A stretch of 64,000 nucleotides of DNA. Origin: Trileptium ribeirensis (taxonomy: Eukaryota > Nematoda > Enoplea > Enoplida > Thoracostomopsidae). The notes beneath the pieces were generated by a model. That model saw only the letters and a list, made by a program, of their open reading frames with translations. It was not told the DNA's origin and did no database searches. Both the position numbers and the translations under genes were made by a program. Positions 61,801-64,000 of this stretch are shown here, one piece after another. Every line of letters starts with the position of its first letter. The first letter of the stretch is position 1. The stretch is taken from assembly GCA_030248225.1 (NCBI GenBank), contig JASANE010005263.1, positions 124,001 to 188,000 on the forward strand, written 5' to 3'.

Positions 61801-63163
61801 CAAAGCTATACACTGTCGTGCCCACAGTGGAGGATTTGGAACTTACACTTTCCCAATCCCTTATGTCCGTCCTGCCCCCGCTCGGCCGAAACCCAATGTT
61901 CAACTAAATCCAAAAATTTTTATGTCTCAAAATTTATGTTTTTTGAACGCAAAATGTTTTTGAACATTAATGACCGCCATTTGTAATGCTAAAACGTCGT
62001 TTCATAGCCTGAAAATACATGCACGGCAGTAAAACTACATGAAAATATGGAAATATTATGTGTCAAACTTTATGTTTTTTTGAATGTCAAATGTTTTTAA
62101 ACATTAACTACCACCATTTATAATGCTAAAACGTTGTTTCATGCCTGTAAATGCATGCACGGCAGTAAAACTATACGAAAATATGAAAACACATTTTGAG
62201 TCTCAAACTATATATTTTTAATGTATAATATTTTTAAACATTAATTACCACTATTTATAATGCTAAAACGTCGTTTCATAGCCTGAAAATGCATGCACGG
62301 CTGTAAAACTACATGAAAATATGGAAATACATTTTAAATCTCAAACTTTATGTTTTTAAATGTATGATATTTTTAAACATTAATTACCGCCATTTTTAAT
62401 GCTAAGACGTCGTTCATAGCCTGAAAATGTATGCACGGCAGCAAAACTACATGAAAATATGGAAATGTTTAGTATTTTTAACGAAAGTGTGTACCCACTT
62501 TGAAATTTTCCCCGAGAATGAACATGCCTCCCCTAAAAGCTCAAAATAAAACCGAATTATGATAATAATTACTTTTAGTTGTGAGAGTATTCCGGTGAAA
62601 GATAGAAAAATACGGGTTGATACTGGCGGAATGATCAAAAAATGGATTGATAATGACTTTGTTTTTCTGGTACTACGTTCACAGCCGGTGGTGGTGCCTT
62701 AACGGCAATGGTGCAACTATTACCATTATCGAACTACAACCAATTAATAGACTTCTCTGGTGAAGTATAGAGAGTTGCAGCAGTCATGTTAAACTATAAA
62801 CAGTTTTCTTGTACAGTCTAATTATTTCTCAAAAATATTGTTTGCCACTAATTTATTATTGTCCACGCTATTTGCATTGCATACATGAAATATGATGAAG
62901 TTCGTATTGTGTTTTATCTGCTTCGACGGTATTCCCAAAGCCTAGAACTACTCGGAGAGTGTGTATTGTTTATATCTAAATATTGCGCTGTTGCGATTGT
63001 TTGTTACTGTTCAATCAGTTATTTTAAATTACTGTTCTGTGATTTATTTTTGATAATTTTGGTTTTTAATTTTATAGATTGATGGTGGTTCGACCCCTGA
63101 TAAACTGGATTTTACACTCCATTTTCCGTGCTCAACGTTTATGGTACCGGCAACATCCAGTCG
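7679..63163 (+). CDS. AP3D1: AP-3 complex subunit delta, C-terminal half (10 exons, partial at both ends)
   Basis: Delta is one of two large subunits of the AP-3 adaptor (with beta3, mu3 and sigma3), which sorts membrane cargo from endosomes/TGN to lysosomes and lysosome-related organelles. The joined exons are 7679-7839, 17649-17773, 29642-29882, 31954-32118, 38585-38884, 50623-50955, 54487-54540, 57017-57157, 59860-60027 and 63078-63163 (1,774 bp). Phases run 1,2,0,0,0,0,0,0,0 without conflict. Recognised blocks, in order: a basic segment, DDPYRALDVNLDEPL, LPIPQHR, DDFDFWLS, a Lys-rich linker, RALAENKYIRM, LELSVLDSL, LRGTLSYM and DKLDFTLHF. These follow the order seen in animal delta-adaptins. 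The stretch is much longer than the matching human stretch as I recall it, mainly through low-complexity hinge in exons 3-6. The trunk domain and the last part of the C-terminal domain are outside the window. Introns are 2.1-11.9 kb and full of transposons. Gene identity is near certain; single splice sites are inferred from consensus and phase. Confidence 0.95.
9680..9862 (+). repeat. AT-rich direct repeat, first copy (second at 12172-12352)
   Basis: A 183-base block starting taatataatttaa and ending acataaattaggatta recurs 2.5 kb downstream at 12172-12352 with about 90% identity by eye. Both copies contain tatgtctRgacagggatg. The second sits directly before the cgcttcgcagtgatga block, where copy III of element X lacks it, so it looks like an added unit. 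It lies within the very AT-rich 9370-9870 stretch. Confidence 0.7.
12172..12352 (+). repeat. AT-rich direct repeat, second copy
   Basis: A near-identical copy of 9680-9862 inside element X copy I. Both copies end in acataaattaggatta. The sequences next to the two copies differ, which points to a transposed or duplicated unit, not to a tandem array. Confidence 0.7.
14183..15373 (+). mobile_element. hAT non-autonomous copy A (1,191 bp)
   Basis: Starts CAGGGAATAACCGGAACC and ends GGTTACTCCCTG. The flanks carry a perfect 8-bp target duplication, ttgtgtat, at 14175-14182 and 15374-15381. Both ends hold clusters of CCGGAA/GGAACC motifs, with an EcoRI-like ggaattcc near the right end. The CAGGG terminus and 8-bp duplication are typical of hAT transposons. 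No transposase reading frame is seen. It lies inside copy I of element X, so it inserted after X. Confidence 0.93.
15665..16135. other. Intron 1 sequence without recognised feature
   Basis: Between element X copy I and repeat array 2. A ttagcttatccgaaccag-like phrase (near 15785) also occurs at 50425, after copy II, so element X may extend further right than given here. Confidence 0.35.
16140..17290 (+). repeat. Degenerate tandem repeat family R, array 2
   Basis: Second long copy of family R, same orientation. Unit marks tttaRggtcRaNgaa occur at about 16653, 16829 and 16980. The left part shares caaaatgacaaaaag, tcgagaccacc and gcaagcacgctgga with array 1. It ends about 360 bases before exon b. 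Confidence 0.72.
17649..17773 (+). CDS. AP3D1: AP3D1 exon b (DDPYRALDVNLDE signature)
   Basis: The acceptor ttctttcgccag and donor gtaagc are both strong. The exon has 41 codons plus two bases (phase 2 out). It starts VNRDEGEMPDDAKSTDEE and ends DKDDPYRALDVNLDE. The DPYRALD(I/V)(N/D)LD motif is the clearest hallmark of delta-adaptin and sits at the start of a conserved hinge segment. The TAA seen when reading past the exon belongs to the donor gtaagc, not to a stop. Intron 1 before it is 9.8 kb and intron 2 after it 11.9 kb. Confidence 0.93.
17780..18335. other. Intron 2 start, no recognised feature
   Basis: Ordinary intron sequence after exon b, with no repeat from this window recognised. 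Confidence 0.4.
18340..18650. repeat. Degenerate short repeats of ctattgtcgctacaat type
   Basis: About ten imperfect copies, in both orientations, of a partly self-complementary unit near ctattgtNgNNacaata. The 136-codon open frame over this region follows the repeat period and is not considered a gene. It resembles the repeat-rich ends of element X (8110-8500, 44570-44860), but the other blocks of X are absent. Confidence 0.6.
18833..18913. mobile_element. 77-bp Tc1/mariner-type mini-element (foldback)
   Basis: Two 26-base inverted arms, starting CAGTACCCGCCAAAAATGAC on the left, differ by about two bases. They flank a 25-base loop of TCGC repeats. TA lies directly outside each end (18833-18834, 18912-18913). 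CAGT termini with a TA duplication are typical of Tc1/mariner MITEs. It is too small to code. Confidence 0.75.
18979..21033 (-). mobile_element. hAT non-autonomous copy B (split by an insert)
   Basis: Same family as copy A but inverted: it starts CAGGGAGTAACCGGAATT and ends GGTTATTACCTG. The 8-bp duplication ctaaacac is perfect (18971-18978, 21034-21041). Without the nested insert at about 19575-20463 it would be near 1.17 kb, the size of the other copies. It is the most altered copy: the right end has ATTACCTG where others have ATTCCCTG, and CCGGAA clusters are fewer. Confidence 0.92.
19575..20463 (+). mobile_element. Nested insert in hAT copy B: two tandem units of about 430 bp
   Basis: Begins with a gagcggagcgaggcgaag-type stretch. 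Two near-identical units follow, about 19607-20037 and 20038-20463, each starting ttattttctRtctgtgacc, then gtccgtccgttcgttag, and ending ccgactag. The gcgaagcg...gtccgtccg opening followed by aaccactgaacNgatttt recurs in weaker form at 41650-42100, so it is a dispersed family. It interrupts hAT B where copies A, D and E are continuous, so it inserted later. No coding capacity was recognised. Confidence 0.8.
21430..22150 (+). pseudogene. Non-LTR retrotransposon relic, RNase H domain
   Basis: Reading across several frameshifts and stops gives an RNase H1-type domain of the kind at the end of I/R1-like LINEs. All four acidic sites remain visible: YTDGSR near 21442, AEVYAI near 21553, NSDSK near 21620 and GHSGFYGNERSDELARLC from 21725. 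The frame then continues from 21863 with HTGCRQL, SDKSWQNYLC, PRLRSAVSLLTGHYHLNADL and a Cys-containing tail. The RLR..V.LLTGH..LNAHL pattern is common in arthropod elements. No reverse transcriptase was found upstream, so this is a 5'-truncated dead fragment. Confidence 0.85.
22680..22985 (+). repeat. SINE-like repeat, copy 1
   Basis: About 300 bases aligning with 24915-25205, from ccaagaa.ctac to attaccacagtgg. The head holds an A-box-like gagcttag and a good B-box-like tgttcgaatcc followed by cgccgg, so it may derive from a tRNA. The body has conserved blocks gttggcttt and atcaaatacaatttttg. The spacing between the two boxes is shorter than in a whole tRNA, so a tRNA-derived SINE is only a proposal. 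The same DNA reads as short open frames on both strands. Confidence 0.5.
24915..25205 (+). repeat. SINE-like repeat, copy 2
   Basis: Second copy of the 22680 repeat, same orientation, about 75% identical by eye. Its A-box-like tagcttagctagc is better than in copy 1, while its B-box-like tgttcggatgcc is worse. It lies inside inverted copy III of element X and seems absent from the matching places in copies I and II, which suggests a separate insertion. Confidence 0.5.
27463..28582 (+). mobile_element. hAT non-autonomous copy C (1,120 bp)
   Basis: Starts CAGGGAATAACCGGATCC and ends GGGTAGTCCCTC, with the last base changed from G to C. The flanks are atgtatat and atatatat, matching 7 of 8. It has lost part of the subterminal CCGGAA arrays, so it looks older than A, D and E. 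It sits inside inverted copy III of element X. Confidence 0.85.
29405..29580 (+). repeat. Partial copy of the ACTGGCCT family
   Basis: Carries ggggcccatgttcattctcg, an aaagtgggg block, ttgcttaaaaatactaaat and atgcatttttactactg, in the order of the 40038 element. It ends about 60 bases before exon c, so it is a recent or tolerated neighbour of that acceptor. Confidence 0.62.
29642..29882 (+). CDS. AP3D1: AP3D1 exon c (LPIPQHR and basic linker)
   Basis: The acceptor is actctgttccag and the donor gtaaga. One base completes the Glu codon begun in exon b, then 80 codons follow. It opens PLKDDERLPIPQHR, matching the human PLADSEKLPVQKHR that directly follows the DPYRALD motif. The rest is Ser/Pro- and Lys-rich, including KQLKKKRKDK and GRKKKG, as expected of the disordered hinge. 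Only the frame fixed by exon b is open. The frame-0 reading meets TAG within 40 bases, which supports the phase-2 junction. Confidence 0.93.
30010..30120. repeat. Cluster of ccgggaattt motifs
   Basis: Within 110 bases ccggga(a/g)att or a close form occurs about five times (ccggaaaatgg, tccgggaaactccggg, aatccgggaattc, ctccgggaattt). This is an interspersed low-complexity cluster in intron 3, 130 bases after exon c. Confidence 0.6.
30600..31320 (+). repeat. Dispersed repeat with ggagatattgccgtttt-like units
   Basis: Contains gagatatgcccgttttcgtg and aagatatggccattctcgtg about 180 bases apart, each followed by a ttt(c/a)gggtct or similar block. A related region lies at 60950-61400. Probably a decayed tandem of 170-200 base units. 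No gene seen. Confidence 0.42.
31325..31950. other. Intron 3 end, no recognised feature
   Basis: T-rich sequence leading to the exon-d acceptor. The 76-codon open frame at 31702 has no family resemblance and no splice-site pair that would fit AP3D1. Confidence 0.4.
31954..32118 (+). CDS. AP3D1: AP3D1 exon d (hinge)
   Basis: The acceptor is gtttgctttacag and the donor gttagc. It is 55 codons, phase 0 on both sides. The product begins KSDKKPTKKSKKAIATK and ends GQPTALE. It continues the Lys-rich hinge that, in the human protein, leads into the DLDFWLS motif. It is joined to exon e so that LE precedes DDFDFWLS. There is no strong domain; support comes from phase, splice sites, composition and place in the gene. 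Confidence 0.85.
32440..33130 (+). repeat. Dispersed repeat with duplicated ctcgacaaccgttcgtgcta units
   Basis: Opens with gccaccgaaggtggcgagtc. It then has two units with tctcgacaaccgttcgtgct near 32728 and 32886, each followed by a cacgttttctaaa block. It closes with ataacttttgaatgactcgg and a gccgatttggac block. The style is that of the gtccgtccg families at 19575 and 41650. Intron 4; non-coding. Confidence 0.5.
33135..34430. other. Intron 4, no recognised gene
   Basis: Contains a 97-codon open frame (33380-33673) with no family resemblance. AP3D1 phases join exon d to exon e directly, so no exon is needed here. Confidence 0.35.
34436..34860 (+). repeat. Dispersed repeat, direct copy at 36473-36880
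   Basis: Both copies start with gcgtagtgtaacgtagNgga or a close variant and continue with gattgtgtgttgcagggg, aaattccgtNtgtgt, gatcggccataactcNgga, then ggggtcaga and taccctNcacg. Identity is about 75% over 400 bases. No terminal repeats or reading frame. Intron 4. Confidence 0.7.
35244..35656 (+). mobile_element. Small inverted-repeat element, 413 bp (partner at 40832)
   Basis: The ends are CTGGGCTCTCCAAATTGG and GCGAATGGAGAGTCCAG, which are inverted repeats over about 11 bases. A second copy at 40832-41222 lies in opposite orientation. TTAA lies near both ends (tcttaaag, ccagttaaaa), a possible target duplication. The outer parts hold G/C-rich motifs such as ggggcgcc and cccccta, and tggcaaaatgccc near the right end. 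Non-coding. Confidence 0.68.
35830..36470. other. Intron 4, unexplained 125-codon open frame
   Basis: The frame 35792-36169 contains RTKRKDLTCHAALACLAQLM and then RHFNKTLSAVRRHSCFAAVL. I do not recognise it. Its left end overlaps the repeat at 35705-35830, so part is repeat DNA. It may be a relic of a mobile-element gene. Confidence 0.3.
36473..36880 (+). repeat. Dispersed repeat, second copy
   Basis: Direct partner of 34436-34860. The phrase ggccataactcNggaac...accgatttt also appears in weaker form near 45440 and 33040, so the family is broader in this genome. Confidence 0.7.
36885..38580. other. Intron 4 end, no recognised feature
   Basis: AT-rich with short unsupported frames. An ORF-like stretch directly before exon e (38408-38584) is intron, ended by the ctcttctttcag acceptor. 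Confidence 0.4.
38585..38884 (+). CDS. AP3D1: AP3D1 exon e (DFDFWLS motif)
   Basis: The acceptor is cgctcttctttcag and the donor gtaaga. It is exactly 100 codons, phase 0. The first residues DDFDFWLS match the animal delta-adaptin motif (E)DLDFWLS. The remainder is a Thr/Ser/Asn/Pro-rich low-complexity stretch with no charged block until SEAKRTENGSGKK at the end, consistent with an unstructured linker. It is longer than the corresponding human stretch. Confidence 0.92.
39290..39830 (+). pseudogene. GIY-YIG endonuclease relic, probably Penelope-like element
   Basis: Around 39467-39535 two overlapping frames give KVIY and then LECQDCGIQYEGETG, with one extra base between them. VIY-x(about 10)-QYxGETG is the core of GIY-YIG domains of Penelope-like elements (usual form: NVIYLLECxxCGxQYVGETG). 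Downstream come KFWKKIYNNMDKVQERHIRL and, after a stop, GLNDKPVNESYN. The last matches the WI..L.T..P.GLND ending of such domains. Frameshifts and stops make it inactive. No reverse transcriptase part was recognised in the flanks, and the repeat at 40038 follows closely. Confidence 0.68.
40038..40389 (+). mobile_element. Short element with ACTGGCCT ends (related to 29405, 61850, 63735)
   Basis: Left end aactggcct and right end aggccagtt are inverted. The left half has gggggccccatgtt, a tttcaatgtgggcgg block, then ttgcttaaaaatactaaa and attttcatgcagttttactg. The same order recurs at 29405-29580 (partial), 63735-64000 (cut by the window end) and, inverted and expanded, at 61850-62530. Non-coding. 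Confidence 0.66.
40832..41222 (-). mobile_element. Small inverted-repeat element, second copy, 391 bp
   Basis: Begins CTGGGCTCTCCATTCGC and ends CCAATTTGGAGAGCCCATG, the reverse of the copy at 35244. It has repeated ttttgccagggg motifs at both ends and GC-rich blocks (ggggggcccc). The flanks share gtttg on both sides, a possible short target duplication. Confidence 0.68.
41650..42100 (+). repeat. Dispersed repeat of the agcgaagcg / ccgtccgt type
   Basis: Has gtagcgaagcgaatcgtttt, a cctgtccgtccgtac block, actactgatccaagtt and the paired attaattac / gttagttaat blocks. It resembles one unit of the insert at 19575-20463. Decayed; no coding sequence. Confidence 0.55.
42281..42748 (+). repeat. Tandem duplication, 2 x 234 bp, nearly identical
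   Basis: Units 42281-42514 and 42515-42748 both start atcaaatgtctaaaacgtga and end ccgcctctgta. I see only two or three differences (one in an A run, one c/t in gtcgctYtatcg). Such identity next to heavily decayed DNA means a recent event. The unit contains the left end of the element at 42408, so that end is now present twice. Confidence 0.9.
42408..44263. mobile_element. Element with ACTATAGTCGCCCGACCG ends and paired CCGAAAAAAATCA motifs
   Basis: Left end actatagtcgcccgaccg (42408, and again at 42642 through the tandem duplication). Right end cggtcgggcgactatagt (44246-44263) is its inverted repeat. A 13-base motif, TCCGAAAAAAATCA or its complement, occurs about ten times near the ends and as hairpin pairs at 43001-43055 and 44030-44090. 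No recognised protein. An open frame of 79 codons at 43471 is hydrophobic and unlike any family I know. Class unknown. Confidence 0.6.
43085..43400 (+). repeat. Dispersed repeat of the gcgagcgaagcgag type
   Basis: Opens ctcgcgagcgaagcgag and has ctgtctgtgtgtctgtcgc, then gataacggttgcgcggattt. Same general plan as 41650-42100 but a different subfamily. It lies inside the element at 42408-44263. Confidence 0.5.
44570..50310 (+). mobile_element. Element X, copy II
   Basis: Same orientation and block order as copy I: T/A/G-rich degenerate repeats at 44570-44860, the ctgcgcccaccttgg block at 46857, gtcgattttgctga at 47400, gtggcccattc...aaacccgagc at 47471, the gaagatccttctttgcgaag block at 48683, the stem-loop at 49272-49291, the cttctaccgggatct block near 49460, and repeat-rich sequence again at 50190-50310. 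hAT copy D interrupts the left part. It is shorter than copy I, with visible gaps in the left third. Confidence 0.64.
45639..46800 (-). mobile_element. hAT non-autonomous copy D (1,162 bp)
   Basis: Starts CAGGGAGTAACCGGAATT and ends GGTTATTCCCTG. The 8-bp duplication ataaatat is perfect (45631-45638, 46801-46808). CCGGAA arrays are well preserved at both ends. It lies inside copy II of element X, at a different place from copies A and C in theirs. Internal sequence follows copies A and E closely in reverse. Confidence 0.93.
50623..50955 (+). CDS. AP3D1: AP3D1 exon f (Lys/Ser-rich linker)
   Basis: The acceptor is gtgttatttccag. The donor gtttgt is weaker than the others. It is 111 codons, phase 0. 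It starts IKKLKKSSSKDKKDPSS, has a second basic patch AEKKKHRLD, a short glutamine run, and ends NGVQQNFSPM. Its composition parallels the Lys-rich linker before the C-terminal domain in human delta, which ends in a similar ENG segment. The codon frame is fixed by exons e and g. Confidence 0.88.
50960..52865. other. Intron 6, no recognised gene
   Basis: Mostly unique-looking sequence. The minus strand of 51470-51530 has a tRNA-like phrase (gtggccgcgtggtctagcgc) but no B box. The 88-codon frame at 51945 is not recognised. Confidence 0.4.
52869..53560. mobile_element. GC-motif element with a central hairpin
   Basis: Two G/C-rich blocks built from gacccc, cccctat and ccgggg motifs (52870-53145 and 53440-53550) bracket an AT-rich middle with a long hairpin at 53273-53356. 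Motifs such as cccctatagg occur in both blocks. The layout is that of the 56361 element, but exact ends and a target duplication were not found. Confidence 0.45.
53273..53356. repeat. Long imperfect hairpin (arms about 40 bases, 5-base loop)
   Basis: The left arm begins gctagcactatg and ends attataaaatct. The loop is taaca. The right arm begins agattttatagtaa and ends catagtgctagc. The arms pair over about 35 of 40 positions. It could be a mini-foldback transposon or, if transcribed within the AP3D1 intron, a precursor-like hairpin. Confidence 0.75.
53565..54480. other. Intron 6 end, short local repeat
   Basis: Two phrases of the type ggcctaac(a/t)accaa(c/a)acggt(a/g)g(c/t)tgggagta occur at 54112 and 54306, a diverged direct repeat of about 190-base spacing. 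Otherwise no feature. Confidence 0.45.
54487..54540 (+). CDS. AP3D1: AP3D1 exon g (54-bp exon, ALAENKYIRM)
   Basis: A very short exon of 18 codons, phase 0 on both sides, with acceptor atttcag and donor gtaatt. It reads VTPLSNVRALAENKYIRM. This aligns with the human YCLLAEDSYIKM that opens the C-terminal domain. It was found because exon f and exon h leave exactly this conserved block missing between them. Confidence 0.88.
54913..56080 (-). mobile_element. hAT non-autonomous copy E (1,168 bp)
   Basis: Starts CAGGGAATAACCGGAATT and ends GGTTATTCCCTG. The 8-bp duplication ctacgcgt is perfect (54905-54912, 56081-56088). It lies in AP3D1 intron 7, 0.4 kb after exon g. It is close to copy D over its whole length, so these two may share a recent source. 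Confidence 0.93.
56361..56961. mobile_element. 601-bp element with CCGGGGGTTTTTT ends and caagta duplication
   Basis: Left end CCGGGGGTTTTTTCGGG and the inverted right end ATAAAAAAACCCCGG are flanked by caagta on both sides (56355-56360, 56962-56967). Both outer parts are made of ggggtggt/gggtttag-type repeats, while the middle 350 bases are AT-rich. Non-coding. A 6-bp duplication is unusual for hAT, so the superfamily is open. Confidence 0.72.
57017..57157 (+). CDS. AP3D1: AP3D1 exon h (C-terminal domain, ELSVLDSL)
   Basis: The acceptor is ttattttag and the donor gtaggt. It is 47 codons, phase 0. It reads IYEATTTMSDPDNVYATLNC and ends KLELSVLDSLTMTMVRQ. The end matches human MELNVLDSLNTKLQR. 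This is the beta-sandwich-like, ear-type part of delta. It follows the YIRM end of exon g as TYDVQ follows YIKM in the human protein. Confidence 0.92.
57985..58575 (+). repeat. Tandem duplication of about 310 bp, diverged
   Basis: Units near 57985-58260 and 58300-58575 share gcgtNNcatcataaata, cttggaacgctat, gtttttgagagca(a/g)ctattt and a gcttgc.tca.gtg.tcagtg block. Identity is about 70-75% by eye, so the event is old compared with 42281. Confidence 0.72.
59250..59580. repeat. Clusters of ggcaaaaattttgc motifs
   Basis: Repeats such as ggcaaaaattttgcaaaaat, agggaaagtaggcaaaa and ttgggaaaattct occur at 10-25 base steps over two blocks. Comparable in layout to 30010-30120 with another motif. 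Intron 8. Confidence 0.6.
59860..60027 (+). CDS. AP3D1: AP3D1 exon i (C-terminal domain, LRGTLSYM)
   Basis: The acceptor tctctttttag has a long pyrimidine tract; the donor is gtaagt. It is 56 codons, phase 0. It starts PGVSVDDAVELTPYLEPRA and ends QKLRGTLSYMIS. The human counterpart runs EGASAHDGVPVPFQLPPG to QKLKGTLSFMVK, so both ends and the length match well. Confidence 0.94.
60194..60511. mobile_element. 318-bp element with AAACGCGGGGT ends
   Basis: The left end aaacgcggggttactagctt and the right end gaaaagctaccccgcgttt are inverted repeats over about 18 bases with a small gap. The interior repeats tttggggctaaaaat and has G-rich tracts near the right end. It begins 167 bases after exon i, in intron 9. 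The target duplication could not be settled. Confidence 0.62.
60950..61400 (+). repeat. Dispersed repeat related to 30600-31320
   Basis: Has aggagatattgccgttttac and ggagatattaccgttttctg about 150 bases apart, then ctgggtctcatgggaac. The 62-codon open frame here is not considered a gene. Confidence 0.42.
61405..61845. other. Intron 9, no recognised feature
   Basis: Contains a ggaactggcctttgcg phrase near 61436, which may be the outer end of the ACTGGCCT-family copy at 61850-62530. Confidence 0.35.
61850..62530 (-). repeat. ACTGGCCT-family copy with a tandem array of about 136-bp units
   Basis: Four units, marked by gcctgaaaat(a/g)catgcacgg near 62008, 62143, 62281 and 62419 (spacing 135, 138, 138). 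Each has acattaa.taccNccattt, aatgctaaaacgtcgtttca and an aaaactacatgaaaatatgg block. The array is followed by a ccactttgaaattttccccg block, the inverse of the left end of the 40038 element. The core of a dispersed element has thus been amplified in tandem here. Confidence 0.75.
63078..63163 (+). CDS. AP3D1: AP3D1 exon j (DKLDFTLHF; last exon in the window)
   Basis: The acceptor is ttttatag and the donor gttagt. It is 28 codons plus two bases (phase 2 out). It reads IDGGSTPDKLDFTLHFPCST and continues to PATSS. This matches human DDEGATHEKLDFRLHFTCTS and the PCYSDAF that follows. About 110 residues of the human C-terminus should follow. I found no exon for them before position 64,000. Confidence 0.9.
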
Positions 63164-63734
63164 GTTAGTTAAAGCAATAAATTGGCAATCAATATTATTT
63201 GATGACAGTTCGGCCAAGTTGGTTGATTAATATATTGTCTAAGGTTATGGCATTTGTATTTGGATCACACACATTATTAACTAGATGCTTCGCTGGCACT
63301 ATGTAAAGTACAAAAGCACACTCCTTGTGTAAAAAACCGATTTATCCCAGCTTACGTAGTACTTGTGACAACCCTATTTGTTCGACTGTGACCTTTGCTT
63401 TTAAACGCAACCCTCTATTGATGAAGGACAGAAAACTAGACTGTCCGATGTTGTCAACTAAGCTGGCGTATGCTGACGTCGAAGAGGACCGCTTTCCCGA
63501 AGAAAGTACACATATGCCGATTTATGTCATTATATACTTGTTCATTGAGTTATTTATATTATGCGTATACTGCCTGTTGCTGCAAACTTCGTGCAAAACC
63601 TTTAGTTCCAATAAAACCAGTCAGGCTAAAATGTTAATAGTAAAATTATTATAATTTGTGTTATAAAATAGCGGTTTTTAACGTTGGGTATGATACATTC
63701 GGTTGATAAAAACACCATTATAGCCAATATCTGA
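63164..63734. other. Start of the intron after exon j
   Basis: The 109-codon frame 63325-63654 has an acidic stretch (ADVEEDRFPEE) then a hydrophobic tail. It does not match the rest of delta-adaptin that should follow exon j, and no acceptor fits phase 2, so it is left as intron. Confidence 0.4.
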
Positions 63735-64000
63735 CCTCTCCGCAGTTTTCCGAGAAGTGGAGGGCATTTCATGGGGGCCCCATGTCCATTCTCGGGGGAA
63801 ATGTCAAAGTGGTGGCGTTTTAGATGTGGCTCTATATCCTACGTTTCCATATTTTCCTGTACTTTTAACTGTCGTGCAAATACTTTCAGGCTATAAAATG
63901 ATGTCTTAGCATTTGAAATAATGTTAACGTTTAAAAACATTTAACAGCGCATGGAAAACATAAATTTCCATTTTAGATTTTGGTTATAACGGGGGGTGCG
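63735..64000 (+). repeat. ACTGGCCT-family copy, cut by the window end
   Basis: Has gggggccccatgtccattct, gggggaaatgtcaaagtgg and a caggctataaaatgatgtc block, matching the 40038 element in order. The right end lies beyond the window. Confidence 0.62.

Noticed and set aside
61880..62530. CRISPR-like array
   Set aside because: Units are about 136 bases with no short repeat/variable spacer pattern, and the sequence is eukaryotic.
63325..63654. Possible next AP3D1 exon
   Set aside because: It does not match the expected C-terminal delta sequence, and no acceptor gives the needed phase 2.

Overview
The window is eukaryotic, AT-rich, almost free of long open reading frames and full of transposable elements. 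It holds one recognisable cellular gene: the C-terminal half of the delta subunit of the AP-3 adaptor complex (AP3D1 in vertebrates, garnet in Drosophila), on the + strand. Ten exons between 7,679 and 63,163 carry it. Every junction has a GT donor and an AG acceptor, the phases agree across all nine introns, and together they give about 591 codons. The gene was recognised from conserved delta-adaptin blocks, chiefly DDPYRALDVNLDEPL, DDFDFWLS, RALAENKYIRM, ELSVLDSL, LRGTLSYM and DKLDFTLHF. The N-terminal adaptin trunk lies to the left of the window and the last stretch of the C-terminal domain to the right. Exons fill under 3% of the window and introns run from 2.1 to 11.9 kb. This means a large, transposon-rich genome, most likely an invertebrate animal. 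An arthropod-like RNase H retroelement, a Merlin element and a Penelope-type endonuclease fit that, but I cannot name the lineage.

Layout. 1-7,678 is intron or upstream DNA with a degenerate tandem repeat, a broken Merlin (IS1016/IS1595-like) transposase and a decayed duplicate of the start of the first visible exon. Intron 1 (7,840-17,648) holds copy I of a 4.5-6.3 kb unclassified repeat, here called element X, plus a hAT copy and a second array of the left-hand tandem repeat. Intron 2 (17,774-29,641) holds a 77-bp Tc1/mariner-type mini-element, a hAT copy split by a nested tandem insert, an RNase H relic of a non-LTR retrotransposon, two copies of a SINE-like repeat, and inverted copy III of element X with a hAT copy inside. 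Intron 5 (38,885-50,622) holds a Penelope-like GIY-YIG relic, several small inverted-repeat elements and copy II of element X with another hAT copy. Introns 6-9 hold a fifth hAT copy, GC-motif elements, a hairpin and tandem duplications.

The five hAT copies are the best-defined mobile elements. They are about 1.1-1.2 kb, begin CAGGGARTAACCGGAA, carry CCGGAA-rich ends and are flanked by 8-bp target duplications (four perfect, one 7 of 8). Element X is the best candidate for something undescribed. It occurs in three diverged copies, one inverted, with T/A/G-rich termini, a 20-bp stem-loop at matching places in all three, and one stretch whose differences look biased towards third codon positions. 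All alignments were made by eye.
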